In this document: in pieces, positions 1 through 9,528 of the stretch
Position numbering within the stretch: position 1 is the stretch's first letter
How the letters are laid out: every line of letters begins with the position of its first letter
Source: Acinetobacter puyangensis
GTDB taxonomy: Bacteria; Pseudomonadota; Gammaproteobacteria; Pseudomonadales; Moraxellaceae
Direction of reading: 5' to 3'
Length of the DNA: 64,000 nt
Assembly: GCF_900096995.1 (NCBI RefSeq)
Contig: NZ_OANT01000003.1
Location: 186,001-250,000, forward strand
Position numbers and translations under genes: made by a program
Notes under the pieces: generated by a model
What the model was told of the DNA's origin: nothing
The model's database searches: none
The model's input: only the letters and a program-made list of their open reading frames with translations

Positions 1-302
1 AATTTCACTATTCATGTCTTGTATCGCCTAAAAAACGACCTCTGTCGCAAACATAGACGAAACGTCAACAGACCCTATCTTTTCAATTTTATTATCAGCT
101 TATTTGGCAGAATTACGAGTCTATTGTGTAAACAGATCGTTCAATTTTATCCCTTAAAAGTTGTATGGCTTTATGCTATACTATGACAGCAAAATTAAAC
201 ATGACTAACAATAAAAATCAGTTATAGTGATTTTAAGCGATCATTTAAATAACAATCGGATACCTGTTTTCTTATCCTTCATTATGAGCCTTTAATGCAG
301 AC
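1..302. other. Left-edge intergenic region, no gene seen
   Basis: AT-rich sequence ahead of the CorA-family gene. A possible -10 hexamer (TATACT at 177-182) has no well-spaced -35 partner, so no promoter is assigned. No RNA gene, terminator or coding fragment was recognised. Confidence 0.5.
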
Positions 303-1469
303 ATGAAACAATATTATTTTTATATTCATTCAGAATCGCAGACGATTTTCTTAAGTTCCAAACCTTTGGAAAATAAGCAACTGGTCTTTGTCTGGCTGGA
401 GTGTACGCTGGAGGATCTGGTACATCCTGAACAATGGCAGCAGCAAGTCTATGAAAAAACCCATTTGATGATCAATGAATATCATATCGAAGATATTTGC
501 AATATAGATCATCCTTCCAATTACGATACTACGGAAGATTATGATCTGTTGATCTTTCGCAAATTGGTCACACCTGAAGATGGTTTTGCCAAAGTATCAT
601 TGCCTGATCATGATGAAAAAATTAAAACATTTAATCCATCCGAACTATTAACCACGCCGATGAGTTTCTGTATTTCTCCTTCTTATTTGATCAGTATAAG
701 AGATACAAATAATTTGGCGACCAAACAATATGTAGATCGTTTAAACAATATGCTGAATAAGGATATCAGCCAATTGGGAAAAAATATTCGCTTGCCCAGT
801 TCACCTTTGGATCTGACCTTACGCTTGTTAAATATCGTGATAGATCGTTATCTGGATATTCGCTTACCTTTAACTCAGCGGGTGACATTTTGGCAAAATC
901 AGTTATTACAAAGCTCGGCCAGATTTACCCAATGGCAGGATCTGTTTCAGGAAAATATGGCCTTACAGCAAATTGAATATTTGTGTGAGGAACAAATTGA
1001 TGTGTTGCAAGAACTGCGTGATGATATTATGGAAAACCAAAGCCAGTTAACTGGTGAATTTTCCTTGGAAAGTCAGGATATTACACTGGTACGTGTGCAT
1101 GATTTATTAAGTCATGTAGAGCGGGTACAAAAACACGTCTCCCGTCTGGAAGCAATGATTAAAACGGCGATAGATTTGCACTTTTCAGCTATTGCCAATC
1201 AAACCAACGAAAATATGCGCATTTTAGCCATTATTACCGCGATCTTCTCGCCACTTACCTTGCTCACGGGAATTTATGGGATGAACTTTGAGGTCATTCC
1301 CGGTTTAAAAAATCCGTATGGCTTTTGGTTGATGGTGATGACGATGATTTTAACTACATTGATCCTGATGTATATTTTTAGACGTAAACGCCTCATGGGT
1401 ACCAGTCAGCGTAGTATTACCGAGTTATTATCGCAAAACCAAAGTCTGGATATTAAAAATATTAAATAA
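303..1469 (+). CDS. CorA-family divalent metal ion transporter
   Basis: Inner-membrane Mg2+/Co2+ or Zn2+ channel of the CorA/ZntB superfamily. The protein has 388 residues: a long soluble N-terminal cytoplasmic domain, then two C-terminal membrane segments (about 303-323 and 338-360). The diagnostic GMN selectivity motif is at residues 326-328, directly after the first membrane helix, and a basic tail (FRRKR) follows the second helix. The sequence after GMN (FEVIPG) mixes CorA and ZntB features, so the metal cannot be assigned. The gene stands alone. It starts at ATG after a weak ribosome site and ends before a hairpin shared with the convergent cbpM. Family assignment is secure; the substrate is not. 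Confidence 0.9.
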   Translation: MKQYYFYIHSESQTIFLSSKPLENKQLVFVWLECTLEDLVHPEQWQQQVYEKTHLMINEYHIEDICNIDHPSNYDTTEDYDLLIFRKLVTPEDGFAKVSLPDHDEKIKTFNPSELLTTPMSFCISPSYLISIRDTNNLATKQYVDRLNNMLNKDISQLGKNIRLPSSPLDLTLRLLNIVIDRYLDIRLPLTQRVTFWQNQLLQSSARFTQWQDLFQENMALQQIEYLCEEQIDVLQELRDDIMENQSQLTGEFSLESQDITLVRVHDLLSHVERVQKHVSRLEAMIKTAIDLHFSAIANQTNENMRILAIITAIFSPLTLLTGIYGMNFEVIPGLKNPYGFWLMVMTMILTTLILMYIFRRKRLMGTSQRSITELLSQNQSLDIKNIK

Positions 1470-1497
1470 ACACCCAACACGGTGCGTGTTGGGTGAA
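1470..1497 (-). terminator. Hairpin terminator between corA-like gene and cbpM
   Basis: A perfect 10-bp stem (CACCCAACAC at 1471-1480, GTGTTGGGTG at 1486-1495) with a 5-nt loop. Read on the minus strand it is followed by a T-rich tract, so it fits termination of the cbpA-cbpM transcript. It may also slow transcripts from the left. Confidence 0.65.
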
Positions 1498-1542
1498 AAA
1501 TATATATTTCAATGATGAGTCTTTTTACAAAGACAAATGAAC

Positions 1543-1863
1543 TTATCTGATTTTTTTACGAAGATGCTGAACTTCATCAATCAGATCCAACATGACTGCA
1601 ACTGCACGAAAACTGGCATCGAAATCACGTTGCAGGCGATAAGCCCGGCGTGCGCGGGCCAGATCTTCGCCTAGGAATTGATGGTGTTTCGGATCGTTTG
1701 TAGGACTAGACAAAATATCATATTCAAATAGTTGAAAGACCCAGGATTCATCCTGTCCGCAGGCTTGAACAAACTGGATAAAGTTCAAGCTACTGTGTTG
1801 ATCCACAATTTCACTGTCACAAACATGTGGAATCTGGATCTCACGAATGGTGATTTTACTCAT
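1543..1863 (-). CDS. cbpM: CbpM chaperone modulator
   Basis: A 106-residue MerR-HTH-like modulator that binds the J-domain of CbpA and restrains its co-chaperone activity. It lies 10 bp downstream of cbpA in the same direction, which is the usual cbpAM pairing, with AAGGAG ahead of the ATG. The C-terminal half is helical and rich in Arg and Leu (about residues 65-106). Identification rests on size, position and overall sequence character; there is no catalytic motif to check. It is probably cotranscribed with cbpA. Confidence 0.85.
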   Translation of the reverse strand: MSKITIREIQIPHVCDSEIVDQHSSLNFIQFVQACGQDESWVFQLFEYDILSSPTNDPKHHQFLGEDLARARRAYRLQRDFDASFRAVAVMLDLIDEVQHLRKKIR

Positions 1864-1873
1864 GGGAAACTCC

Positions 1874-2824
1874 TTATGCTCGTGGATTATAGGCGTTAAA
1901 CGCTTGGGCTAACTGTTGATAGGCTTGTTTTTGTTCGTCATTTTGTGCAGTAGGCAGCACAATATTGATGATCAGGTATAAATTACCGGCTTCTTTGCTA
2001 TTGGGAATACCTTTACCTTTTAAGCGTAATTGTTGGCCATTTTTGGCATTGGTTGGTAAGTTGATTTGTAAACGACCTGCCGGGGTATTCACTTCAACTT
2101 GTTCGCCCAGTGCAGCCTCCCAAGGGCTGACATCAACCGTAGCATAAACATCTGCATCTTCAACATAAAGACGTTTATCTTCTTTGTACTGAATTTCAAT
2201 ATAAAGATCACCGGCTTTACCTCCATTGACGCCGGCCTGCCCCTGTCCGGACAAACGAATTTGCTGGCCTTCTTTCATGCCTTTTGGAATTTTGACCTGT
2301 AAGGTTTTACGCTGAATTTCAGCTTCGCCATGGGCATTATAGGTTGGAATTTGCAGGGTGATCTGTTGTGTGGTGCCGGTATAGGCAACGTCTAAATCCA
2401 CTTCAATTTTTGCATGTTGATCTTCACCCTGAAAACTCTGTTGCTGGCGACGACTGCCACTACCACCAAAACCTGCGCCAAAGCGACCAAATAGATCTTC
2501 AAAACCACTGAAATCTGCGTGTTCACCGCCGCCCGTGCTTTGACGATAAAATTGTGCGCCATCAAAGCCGCCTTGTCCTTGCGCCCCTTGTCCAAAGCCG
2601 GCAAAACCTTGTGGATTATCCAGCATCTGATCATATTCAGCTTTTTTTTCGGGATGACTCAAGGTATCGTAAGCCACATTGATGGCTTGCATTTTTTCCT
2701 CGGCATCGGCTTCTTTGCTGACATCGGGATGGTATTTTCGGGCAAGTTTACGATAACTTTTTTTGATTTCCTCGGCACTGGCATAACGGTCAACGCCAAG
2801 GGCTTGATAATAATTTTCTGCCAT
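1874..2824 (-). CDS. cbpA: Curved-DNA-binding protein CbpA (DnaJ-class co-chaperone)
   Basis: DnaJ-type co-chaperone for DnaK, 316 residues. The N-terminal J-domain carries the HPD motif at residues 32-34. A Gly/Phe/Gln-rich linker follows (about 70-130), then two beta-sandwich substrate-binding domains typical of class B DnaJ proteins. The zinc-finger CxxCxGxG repeats of true DnaJ are absent, which separates it from DnaJ. The length is close to E. coli CbpA. cbpM follows after 10 bp, supporting an operon. The ribosome site is weak (GAGA about 10 nt before ATG). Confidence 0.92.
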   Translation of the reverse strand: MAENYYQALGVDRYASAEEIKKSYRKLARKYHPDVSKEADAEEKMQAINVAYDTLSHPEKKAEYDQMLDNPQGFAGFGQGAQGQGGFDGAQFYRQSTGGGEHADFSGFEDLFGRFGAGFGGSGSRRQQQSFQGEDQHAKIEVDLDVAYTGTTQQITLQIPTYNAHGEAEIQRKTLQVKIPKGMKEGQQIRLSGQGQAGVNGGKAGDLYIEIQYKEDKRLYVEDADVYATVDVSPWEAALGEQVEVNTPAGRLQINLPTNAKNGQQLRLKGKGIPNSKEAGNLYLIINIVLPTAQNDEQKQAYQQLAQAFNAYNPRA

Positions 2825-2917
2825 AATTTATATTCTCTATTTAATGTTCGTTTGACGTTAAATATGGGGGTGTATCTATTATTTTAAAGCATCAATGTTT
2901 GGTAAATAGATAAAATC

Positions 2918-2954
2918 ACAAAAAATAACCCTGAATCTGGAGGGTGATTCAGGG
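2918..2954 (-). terminator. Rho-independent terminator of hslO
   Basis: A 9-bp stem (CCCTGAATC at 2929-2937, GATTCAGGG at 2946-2954) followed on the minus strand by TTATTTTTTG. It lies about 47 bp past the hslO stop codon. Confidence 0.8.
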
Positions 2955-3001
2955 CAAGAGAAAAATCAAGGCTTCGCCATCATGTGATCAAGCAATTACG
3001 A

Positions 3002-3874
3002 TTAACTGACATGTCGTCCAAATAATCCCAATGCTTCTTCTGCGCTAAAGGTATATCTGCTGTTACAGAACTGACAATGCATTTCTATCGGGTTTTGCTC
3101 AAGCAGGGTTTCCTGAACTGCTTCTTCACCAATTTGGATCAAAGCATTGGCACAACGTTGTTTGGAACAGGTACAACCAAAACTCAGGACTTCACTGTCT
3201 GGTAAACGCACATCTTCTTCATTATACAAACGATAAAGAATTTCTTGAGCGGGCAGGGAAATCAATTCTTCTGCTTTTAAGGTTTCAGTCAACATGGTTA
3301 AACGCGGCCATAAATCCTGATCAACGCTTTCCTGTTCTTCCTCGGTACGGGGTAAAAGCTGGATGAGCAAACCACCTGCCGATTCTTCAGAACTTGCCAA
3401 TACAATTCGGGTTGGGATTTGTGCGGACAAATCATAGTATTGCACCAGACATTGCGCCAATGTGGCATGTTCAAGCGGAACAATGCCCTGATAGCGTTCG
3501 CCCACATCGGGTTCAATGTTGATAAATAATACGCCGCCAACCAAATTGGATAAGGCCACACGGCTATCGGCCGCTTCTAAAAAGCGTGGGTCCTGTTCAA
3601 ATTCTGCCAACGCACGCACTTCACCCAGATGATTACACTCGGCCATGGCCCATTTCAATGTACCAGTACTCTGGATTTGTATGCTTAAACGTCCCTTAAT
3701 TTTTAAAGTACTCGCCAATAGACTGCTGGCAACCAGCATTTCCCCCAACAGCACTTTAATGGCTTGCGGGTAATCTCGTTGTGCCAAAATTGTTTTTAGC
3801 GCTTGTTTTAAATGCACAACTTCACCACGAACAGGACAATCATGGATATAAAAGCGTTGGCGGATATCAGACAT
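3002..3874 (-). CDS. hslO: Hsp33 redox-regulated holdase chaperone
   Basis: Cytoplasmic chaperone switched on by oxidative unfolding. The four zinc-binding cysteines are in the expected C-terminal CxC...CxxC arrangement: Cys234 and Cys236 (FGCTC) and Cys267 and Cys270 (CQFC), counted from the chosen start. The start at 3874 (MSDIRQ) is preferred over an in-frame ATG four codons upstream because GGAG lies 6 nt before it. The length of 290 residues matches the family. It follows the Kef antiporter gene in the same direction after a short gap, so cotranscription is possible. Confidence 0.95.
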   Translation of the reverse strand: MSDIRQRFYIHDCPVRGEVVHLKQALKTILAQRDYPQAIKVLLGEMLVASSLLASTLKIKGRLSIQIQSTGTLKWAMAECNHLGEVRALAEFEQDPRFLEAADSRVALSNLVGGVLFINIEPDVGERYQGIVPLEHATLAQCLVQYYDLSAQIPTRIVLASSEESAGGLLIQLLPRTEEEQESVDQDLWPRLTMLTETLKAEELISLPAQEILYRLYNEEDVRLPDSEVLSFGCTCSKQRCANALIQIGEEAVQETLLEQNPIEMHCQFCNSRYTFSAEEALGLFGRHVS

Positions 3875-3929
3875 AAATTTCTCCATTTAGGCTTTATATA
3901 GTGGCAAATCAAAAAATCTCAAGTCTTTA

Positions 3930-5768
3930 TTATGCCGATGGATCAGAGGTTCGGGGTTGATCCGGATTGCCAGATGATGTTTCTTCAACCTGATTTTTTT
4001 CCTGTACAAATTCATCATTTTCAAACAGATTTTCAAGTTCATGCAGCATATCGCGATTGGATTCAAGCAATTTTTGCGGATCGGCATAGATGCCTTGCTG
4101 GCGTTGTAACAGTTGTTCATCATACTCAAAAAATTGTTGAATATGTTTTTTGGCAAGTTGAGGATCTGTACCGAGTGAGAGCAGTATTTGTTCACCCATG
4201 GCAAGTGCCGATAGATACGTTTCCCGCCAGATATGCGTAATGCCGAGTTCACGTAATAAATACACATGATGACGATCGCGTGCCCGTGCCAGAATAGGCA
4301 GTTCCGGATGATACAGGCGAACATGACGTGCGATATTCATCGAATCTTCTACATCATCAATGGCAAGGACCAGTAAACGTGCCGAAGATAATCCGGCGGA
4401 ATGTAAAATTTCCGGAACAGTTGCATCGCCATAATAGACTTTGCCACCATATTTACGGACAAAATCAATATTGTCGATATTATTATCAATGGCGGTAAAG
4501 CGAACATGATGTAAATGGGCAATACGGGAAACAATTTGTCCGAAGCGGCCAAAACCGGCAACCACGATATGATTTTCATGTTGCGGTATTTCATCGTATT
4601 GTTTGGCTTGTTCATGTTTGGCAAATACAGGTTCAATCCAGCGATCCAGAATGGCAAATAATGCTGGGGTTAGCATCATGGAAAAAGTCACGATCAGCGT
4701 GAGTGGTGCCAGCATGGCAGCGCTAATCATTTTCTCTGATGCGGCGACACTAAACACCACAAAGGCAAATTCACCGCCTTGCGCCAATGCAACACCAAGA
4801 CGAAAGCTATTGGCGAGGCTATGCTTTCGCAAATAGGCAATTAAAGTGACGCAAAGCAGCTTGATCAGGATCAGGGCAAACGTACCGGCAACAATCAACA
4901 GGGGGTGTTCGATAATAATATTCAGACTGATGCCCATGCCGACGGTCATAAAGAATAGACCGAGTAATAAGCCTTTAAAGGGTTGAATACTGCCTTCCAG
5001 TTCGTGACGAAATTCGGAATCTGCCAGTAAGACACCTGTTAAAAATGCGCCTAAGGTTGTACTGATGCCAATCGCATCCATGAGCACCACCACTGCCAGT
5101 ACAATGAATAAACCGACCGCAGTGAGTAATTCGGTTGCACCGCTTTTTGCCACAAAGCGAAACAGGGGACGTAAAATATAACGGCTAAATAAAAACAAAC
5201 CTGAAAATGTTGCAATCACTGCGGCAAAATAGGCAATGCCATGATGTGCGCCCTGATGACCTGCGAGCAATGGAATCAATGCCAATAACACCATTGCTGC
5301 GATATCTTGAAACAGTAAAATGGCAAAGGATTGTTGTCCGTAAAAGCTTTTTAATTGTTGTCGATCCCGCAGTAATTGCAAGACAAAGGCTGTAGAAGAT
5401 AAGGCCAGCGCAAAGCCGACCACAAAACTGGCCGAAAAGGAAAAGGGCAGAAATAACCATAACAGTAGCATCAGCACACTGCCTGTTACCGCCATTTGCA
5501 AGCCACCCAGCACAAAGATGGATTGACGCATGTGCCAGAGCCGTTGCGGACGCAGTTCCAGACCAATCAGGAACATCAGCATGATGACCCCATATTCAGC
5601 CAGTTTCATAATCTCGTCAGGATCATTGGCGATATTGAATACACTAGGGCCAAGCAAAATACCGGTAAACAAATATCCCAAAACGGTCGGGATACCAATA
5701 CGTTTGCCGAATGGCACCAGAATCAGCGCCGCAGCAATAAAAATAGTGATTTGTACGAGCATTGGCAT
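3930..5768 (-). CDS. Kef-type monovalent cation:proton antiporter (CPA2) with RCK domain
   Basis: Inner-membrane K+/H+ antiporter of 612 residues. Roughly residues 1-380 form a dozen hydrophobic helices of the Na_H_exchanger type. A TrkA-N/RCK nucleotide-binding domain follows, with the Rossmann motif GFGRFG near residue 405. The acidic C-terminal tail is Ser/Pro-rich. This architecture is that of KefB/KefC/YbaL-like glutathione- or nucleotide-gated K+ efflux systems. No separate KefF/KefG ancillary gene is adjacent, so the ligand is unknown. hslO lies 55 bp downstream. Confidence 0.88.
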   Translation of the reverse strand: MPMLVQITIFIAAALILVPFGKRIGIPTVLGYLFTGILLGPSVFNIANDPDEIMKLAEYGVIMLMFLIGLELRPQRLWHMRQSIFVLGGLQMAVTGSVLMLLLWLFLPFSFSASFVVGFALALSSTAFVLQLLRDRQQLKSFYGQQSFAILLFQDIAAMVLLALIPLLAGHQGAHHGIAYFAAVIATFSGLFLFSRYILRPLFRFVAKSGATELLTAVGLFIVLAVVVLMDAIGISTTLGAFLTGVLLADSEFRHELEGSIQPFKGLLLGLFFMTVGMGISLNIIIEHPLLIVAGTFALILIKLLCVTLIAYLRKHSLANSFRLGVALAQGGEFAFVVFSVAASEKMISAAMLAPLTLIVTFSMMLTPALFAILDRWIEPVFAKHEQAKQYDEIPQHENHIVVAGFGRFGQIVSRIAHLHHVRFTAIDNNIDNIDFVRKYGGKVYYGDATVPEILHSAGLSSARLLVLAIDDVEDSMNIARHVRLYHPELPILARARDRHHVYLLRELGITHIWRETYLSALAMGEQILLSLGTDPQLAKKHIQQFFEYDEQLLQRQQGIYADPQKLLESNRDMLHELENLFENDEFVQEKNQVEETSSGNPDQPRTSDPSA

Positions 5769-5919
5769 AAGGCATATACGATAAAAATTACATCACTTTT
5801 AGTTTACTACGGTTTGCAAGGCTAAAATTCATAAAATCTTTTAAATTAGTCGCGGCATATTGATTGGCAGTAAAAATAATATCTAAAAAATTTTTAGCCC
5901 AGAAAATTAACGTAGCGAA

Positions 5920-5946
5920 TGTTGCTGACAAAACATGAGTTCAACA
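5920..5946 (+). promoter_or_regulatory. Class A upstream activator site (UAS) for the DszC-like/MFS operon
   Basis: TGTTG-N6-AAACA inverted repeat (5920-5935, right half slightly degenerate), followed 6 bp later by CAACA at 5942-5946. The first base lies exactly 99 bp upstream of the -24 element at 6019. Geometry is the same as the sites at 9430, 39543, 49360 and 55100. Confidence 0.65.
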
Positions 5947-6018
5947 AAGATATCGTATTCAGATGCAAATTATGCTCAATCAATTTTTATAATATTTTGA
6001 AAAATATAAAAATTTTAG

Positions 6019-6034
6019 TTGGCACATAAATTGA
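6019..6034 (+). promoter_or_regulatory. Sigma-54-like promoter, -24 TTGGCAC / -12 TTGA
   Basis: TTGGCAC, 5-nt spacer, TTGA. The -24 GG is intact, but the canonical -12 GC is GA. The next 140 bp lead to the DszC-like gene. Sequence between UAS and promoter is closely similar to that before 9529, as if the whole control region were duplicated. Confidence 0.6.
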
Positions 6035-6160
6035 CAATATCAACTGACAGTTCATTTCGGCTTTGACCATGGTTTGCCGACATTGATGATCCAAAATTAT
6101 CAGAATCGGTCATGTCCGGATTTAAATCATGGCAAATATCATAAAGAGGAATTTATTACT

Positions 6161-7456
6161 ATGACACAGTCAGGTCATACCACTACGCTTGCGCCAAATC
6201 TGAATTTAGATCCAAATACGAGTGGTTGGGGTGAAGCACCTTCTTCCCGTTACGAAACACTTGCACAACATTTTCGTACGGTATTCGCCCGTATTCAGCA
6301 ACAGGCTTTACAACGGGAAGTTGAGCATATTTTGCCTTTTGAACAGATTCAATGGCTTAAAGAGAGTGGATTTACCCGTTTACGTTTACCAAAACATCAT
6401 GGTGGCTTTGATGCAACCATTCCTGAATTATTTAAACTCATTAGCGAGCTGGCAGAAGCTGACTCGAATTTACCGCAGATATTAAGGGTACATTTTGGTT
6501 TCACCGAAGATATTCTGGTTTCAAAAGATGAAGAATTTAGACAACGTTGGCTAAACAGATTGGCAAAAGGAGAAATTATTGGCAGTGCTTGGTCTGAGGG
6601 TGGCAAGGAAGATCAAAATCAATTTCAGACTCATGTGTATAAAGATGAAATAGGTGCAATCCGACTTAGCGGGCAAAAATTTTATACCACGGGGAGTCTG
6701 TTTGCGGATTGGATTGAGGTCGGCATCAGTGATTTACAGGGGGAGTCTGCTTCGGTATTGGTCAGCCGGTATGCAGATGGTGTGTCTGTTGTTGATGACT
6801 GGAATGGCTTCGGACAGCAGTTGACCGCAAGTGGTACGGCTTTTTTTAATAAGGTGTTGGTAGATGCTCGTGAAATTCTAGCGGATGATGTGCGGTTTAA
6901 ATATTCGGCAGCATTTTATCAATTGGTGCAATTGGCCATCATCACCGGTGTAGGACGTGGGGCAACACGCCATGTTTCTCAAACGGTGAACAGCAGAACA
7001 CGTAACTATAGCCATGCCAATTCACAATTTATTAAAAATGATCCGCAAATTTTGCAAATCATTGGACAAATTCGCAGTGCTGCTTATACCGCAGGTGTAC
7101 TGGTGGAGAAAGTCGCACAAAGTCTGCAACGTACTTATCTTGCAGCACTAGGTGACGATTTATATCACGAACAACAACAAAATGTTTTGGCAGAACTGGA
7201 AAGTGCACAGGCGCAATCTGTTATTACCTCTTTATTGTTAAATGCTTCAACCATTTTATTTGATGCACTGGGCGCATCAGCAACGGATAAACGCTTAGGT
7301 TTTGATCAGTATTGGCGCAATATCCGGACCTTGTCTTCCCATAATCCTCGAGTGTTCAAAGAACGGATTATCGGTGATTTTAGCGTGAATGGGACATTGC
7401 CACCGTATCAATGGCGGATTGGTGACGTTGCTAAAGCAGAGCGCGCTACGGCGTGA
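6161..7456 (+). CDS. DszC-like FMNH2-dependent monooxygenase (acyl-CoA dehydrogenase fold)
   Basis: A 431-residue protein of the acyl-CoA-dehydrogenase superfamily branch that uses reduced flavin to oxygenate sulfur compounds (SfnC/DszC/MsuC group). Features seen are an N-terminal helical domain, the middle-domain flavin segment (KFYTTGSLFADW), a DDWNGFGQQLTASGTA stretch, and a C-terminal FDQYWRNIRTLSSHNP signature typical of these oxygenases. The start at 6161 (MTQSGH) follows AAAGAGGA; an upstream in-frame extension lacks a ribosome site. It is a paralog of the gene at 41624. Transcription is probably from the sigma-54-like promoter at 6019, with the MFS gene downstream. The exact substrate (sulfone, sulfoxide or sulfinate) is unknown. 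Confidence 0.82.
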   Translation: MTQSGHTTTLAPNLNLDPNTSGWGEAPSSRYETLAQHFRTVFARIQQQALQREVEHILPFEQIQWLKESGFTRLRLPKHHGGFDATIPELFKLISELAEADSNLPQILRVHFGFTEDILVSKDEEFRQRWLNRLAKGEIIGSAWSEGGKEDQNQFQTHVYKDEIGAIRLSGQKFYTTGSLFADWIEVGISDLQGESASVLVSRYADGVSVVDDWNGFGQQLTASGTAFFNKVLVDAREILADDVRFKYSAAFYQLVQLAIITGVGRGATRHVSQTVNSRTRNYSHANSQFIKNDPQILQIIGQIRSAAYTAGVLVEKVAQSLQRTYLAALGDDLYHEQQQNVLAELESAQAQSVITSLLLNASTILFDALGASATDKRLGFDQYWRNIRTLSSHNPRVFKERIIGDFSVNGTLPPYQWRIGDVAKAERATA

Positions 7457-7547
7457 TCCTCTTCATCGCATATTAAAAATAAAGCTGGCCTATGGTGATT
7501 GGTATTCAACCGCAATGATCCATGCCTCGTTTGTCTATTTCTCCCAC

Positions 7548-7585
7548 GAGAAAAGTAATCCATTAAAAAACTTAATATTTTTCTC
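7548..7585 (+). other. Long-loop hairpin in the gap before the MFS gene
   Basis: CGAGAAAA and TTTTCTCG form an 8-bp stem around a loop of about 22 nt, 40 bp ahead of the MFS start codon. It could be an mRNA structure separating the two genes' expression; it lacks a T-run and is not a clear terminator. Confidence 0.3.
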
Positions 7586-7627
7586 GGTTCTGTGATGTCT
7601 TGATATAGAGATAAAAAGGATAGTGTT

Positions 7628-9094
7628 ATGAGCAGCGTATCTGAACTAGAAAGTCAACGCTATGAAATTAATAGCCCTAATGATGTGTCGTCATTGGTGT
7701 CAAAATTTGCCGGGCAGGGCAAAAGTAATAAAGTGATTTGGTTAGCATTAATCGGCGTATTTATTGATGCCTATGATCTAACCACTTTATCCTTTGGTAT
7801 TGATCAGGTGGTGGAAGAGTTTTCCTTAACACCGGTAATGACCGGTGTCGTCGCATCGGCAATCATATGCGGTACCATTGTTGGGAATATTCTTGGTGGC
7901 TGGCTGACAGATAAGATCGGCCGTTATCGTGTATTTATGGCAGATATGGTGTTATTCGTGATTGCTGCCATTGTGGCCGGTTTTGCACCAAATGTATGGG
8001 TCTTGATTCTGGCACGATTTATTATGGGCATCAGTGTCGGGGTAGATTTACCAGTCGCTATGTCTTACTTGTCAGAGTTTTCAAAATTTAGTGGCAAAAG
8101 TAATAAAGCAGCACGTTTAGCAGCATGGTGCCCGATGTGGTATGCAGCATCTTCAGTGTGTTTTGGTATTGTCCTTGCGTTATATTTTTTACTTCCACCT
8201 GAACATATTAATTGGCTATGGCGAGCATCTCTGATTTTTGGTGCTGTACCTGCATTGTTGATTATTTTTATTCGGGGTAAATATTTGACCGAGTCACCGA
8301 TTTGGTTGGCCAATCAGGGAGATCTGGCAGGGGCTGCCAAAGTGTTGCGTGAGTCCTATCATATTAATGCCCATGCCAATGTTGCTCGGGTAGAGAAGAA
8401 GCAGACTGAACGTAAACAAGAAGGTTTTTTGGTTTTATTTAACAAGACATATTTATCTCGTACTATCGTATCGATCGTGATTCATATTTCAGTGGCGTTT
8501 CAATACACCACCATTGCATTTTTCTTACCCTCTATTTTAAGCCGATTTTTTCATACCGATGTATTAACCACAATTTCTACGACGTTAGGGTTAAATCTTC
8601 TATTTGCCTTTACGGGTGGTTTACTCGGCGTTTATGTTGCGAGTCGGTTTGCTTCGCGGCATGTTTTGCTGGCAGGATTCGTTTTGCAGTTCATCGCACT
8701 TATTGTGCTGGCATGGATTGGACAGCCGGCAAATGCTGTCTTGCTTTATCTGGCGATCGGCATGTTGGGACTATGGCTGTTTTCGGAAGGCTTTGGCCCA
8801 GGTGCGCAAATGATGGTTTATCCGACCATGGCCTATCCCGCATCCATTCGTGGTGTGGGTGTCGGATTTAATCGTGCGGTAACTGGGGTGGCGCAAGCAA
8901 TCGCAATGTTTGTATTGCCGATCTGGATGGCAAATTATAAAACCGATGTCTTTTTGATCATTTCTATTTTCGCAATTGTCCCGGTTATTGTCATTGGTTT
9001 CTTAATTAAATATGAACCGACAAAACAGGATGTCGATGCAGTGATTGAGGAAAATCAGGATAAAAAAATCGTAGGGCATGCGCTCCCTGATTAA
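7628..9094 (+). CDS. MFS transporter of the metabolite:H+ symporter type
   Basis: A 488-residue major facilitator with 12 predicted membrane helices. The loop 2-3 signature is present (GGWLTDKIGRYR), and helix 1 has the D-A-Y-D pattern common in sugar/aromatic acid:H+ symporters. Helix 4 carries R and the GxDLPVAMSYLSEF segment. A long central cytoplasmic loop lies around residues 225-265. It is 171 bp downstream of the DszC-like gene and ends before a clear terminator, so the two probably form one sulfur-starvation unit. By context it may import the oxygenase substrate or export a desulfurised product; the sequence alone does not decide. Confidence 0.82.
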   Translation: MSSVSELESQRYEINSPNDVSSLVSKFAGQGKSNKVIWLALIGVFIDAYDLTTLSFGIDQVVEEFSLTPVMTGVVASAIICGTIVGNILGGWLTDKIGRYRVFMADMVLFVIAAIVAGFAPNVWVLILARFIMGISVGVDLPVAMSYLSEFSKFSGKSNKAARLAAWCPMWYAASSVCFGIVLALYFLLPPEHINWLWRASLIFGAVPALLIIFIRGKYLTESPIWLANQGDLAGAAKVLRESYHINAHANVARVEKKQTERKQEGFLVLFNKTYLSRTIVSIVIHISVAFQYTTIAFFLPSILSRFFHTDVLTTISTTLGLNLLFAFTGGLLGVYVASRFASRHVLLAGFVLQFIALIVLAWIGQPANAVLLYLAIGMLGLWLFSEGFGPGAQMMVYPTMAYPASIRGVGVGFNRAVTGVAQAIAMFVLPIWMANYKTDVFLIISIFAIVPVIVIGFLIKYEPTKQDVDAVIEENQDKKIVGHALPD

Positions 9095-9203
9095 GTTCAA
9101 TTCACCTTGTGTTTGTTTTGATGAGCAGATGGATCGCTGTAGGACAAGAACATTATTCCAGTATGATTCACACATTTTAGGCTGTCATGTATAGGTTAAA
9201 ATA

Positions 9204-9240
9204 ATGGAGATTTGTGATATGTATAAATCTCCATTTTATT
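9204..9240 (+). terminator. Rho-independent terminator after the MFS gene
   Basis: Perfect 10-bp stem (ATGGAGATTT at 9204-9213, AAATCTCCAT at 9225-9234) followed by TTTATT. The rest of 9095-9621 contains only the UAS and promoter listed separately. Confidence 0.75.
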
Positions 9241-9429
9241 GTTTATTTACTCATATGCTTTTAAATCCCAATACTTTATTGCTAGATGGCAGAGTTAAGT
9301 TTATTCGCCAAAGAAATTTCATGTTCCTCTATCTTAGCTATAAATTCTTGATCATAAAATTACATTTAGATGAAATATCTGATGTAGGCATATAAAACGA
9401 TAATATCCATTAGCACATTCAGACTTTAA

Positions 9430-9456
9430 TGTTGCCCTTACAACAACAGTTCAACA
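9430..9456 (+). promoter_or_regulatory. Class A UAS for the Liv-type ABC operon
   Basis: TGTTG-N6-CAACA (9430-9445, with C at position 6 and A at 11), plus a third CAACA half-site at 9452-9456. Its first base is 99 bp upstream of the -24 element. Confidence 0.7.
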
Positions 9457-9528
9457 ATACAGCATAAATAGTATGCAAATTGTCTTTGAGATATAAATAT
9501 AACAATATGAAAAATATATAAATTTTAG

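Noticed and set aside
2392-2887. Overlapping open frames on both strands within cbpA
   Set aside because: Shadows produced by the Gly/Phe/Gln-rich linker coding region of cbpA.
9204-9395. Short open frame encoding about 63 residues
   Set aside because: Its beginning is the terminator stem after the MFS gene; no ribosome site and no recognisable protein character.
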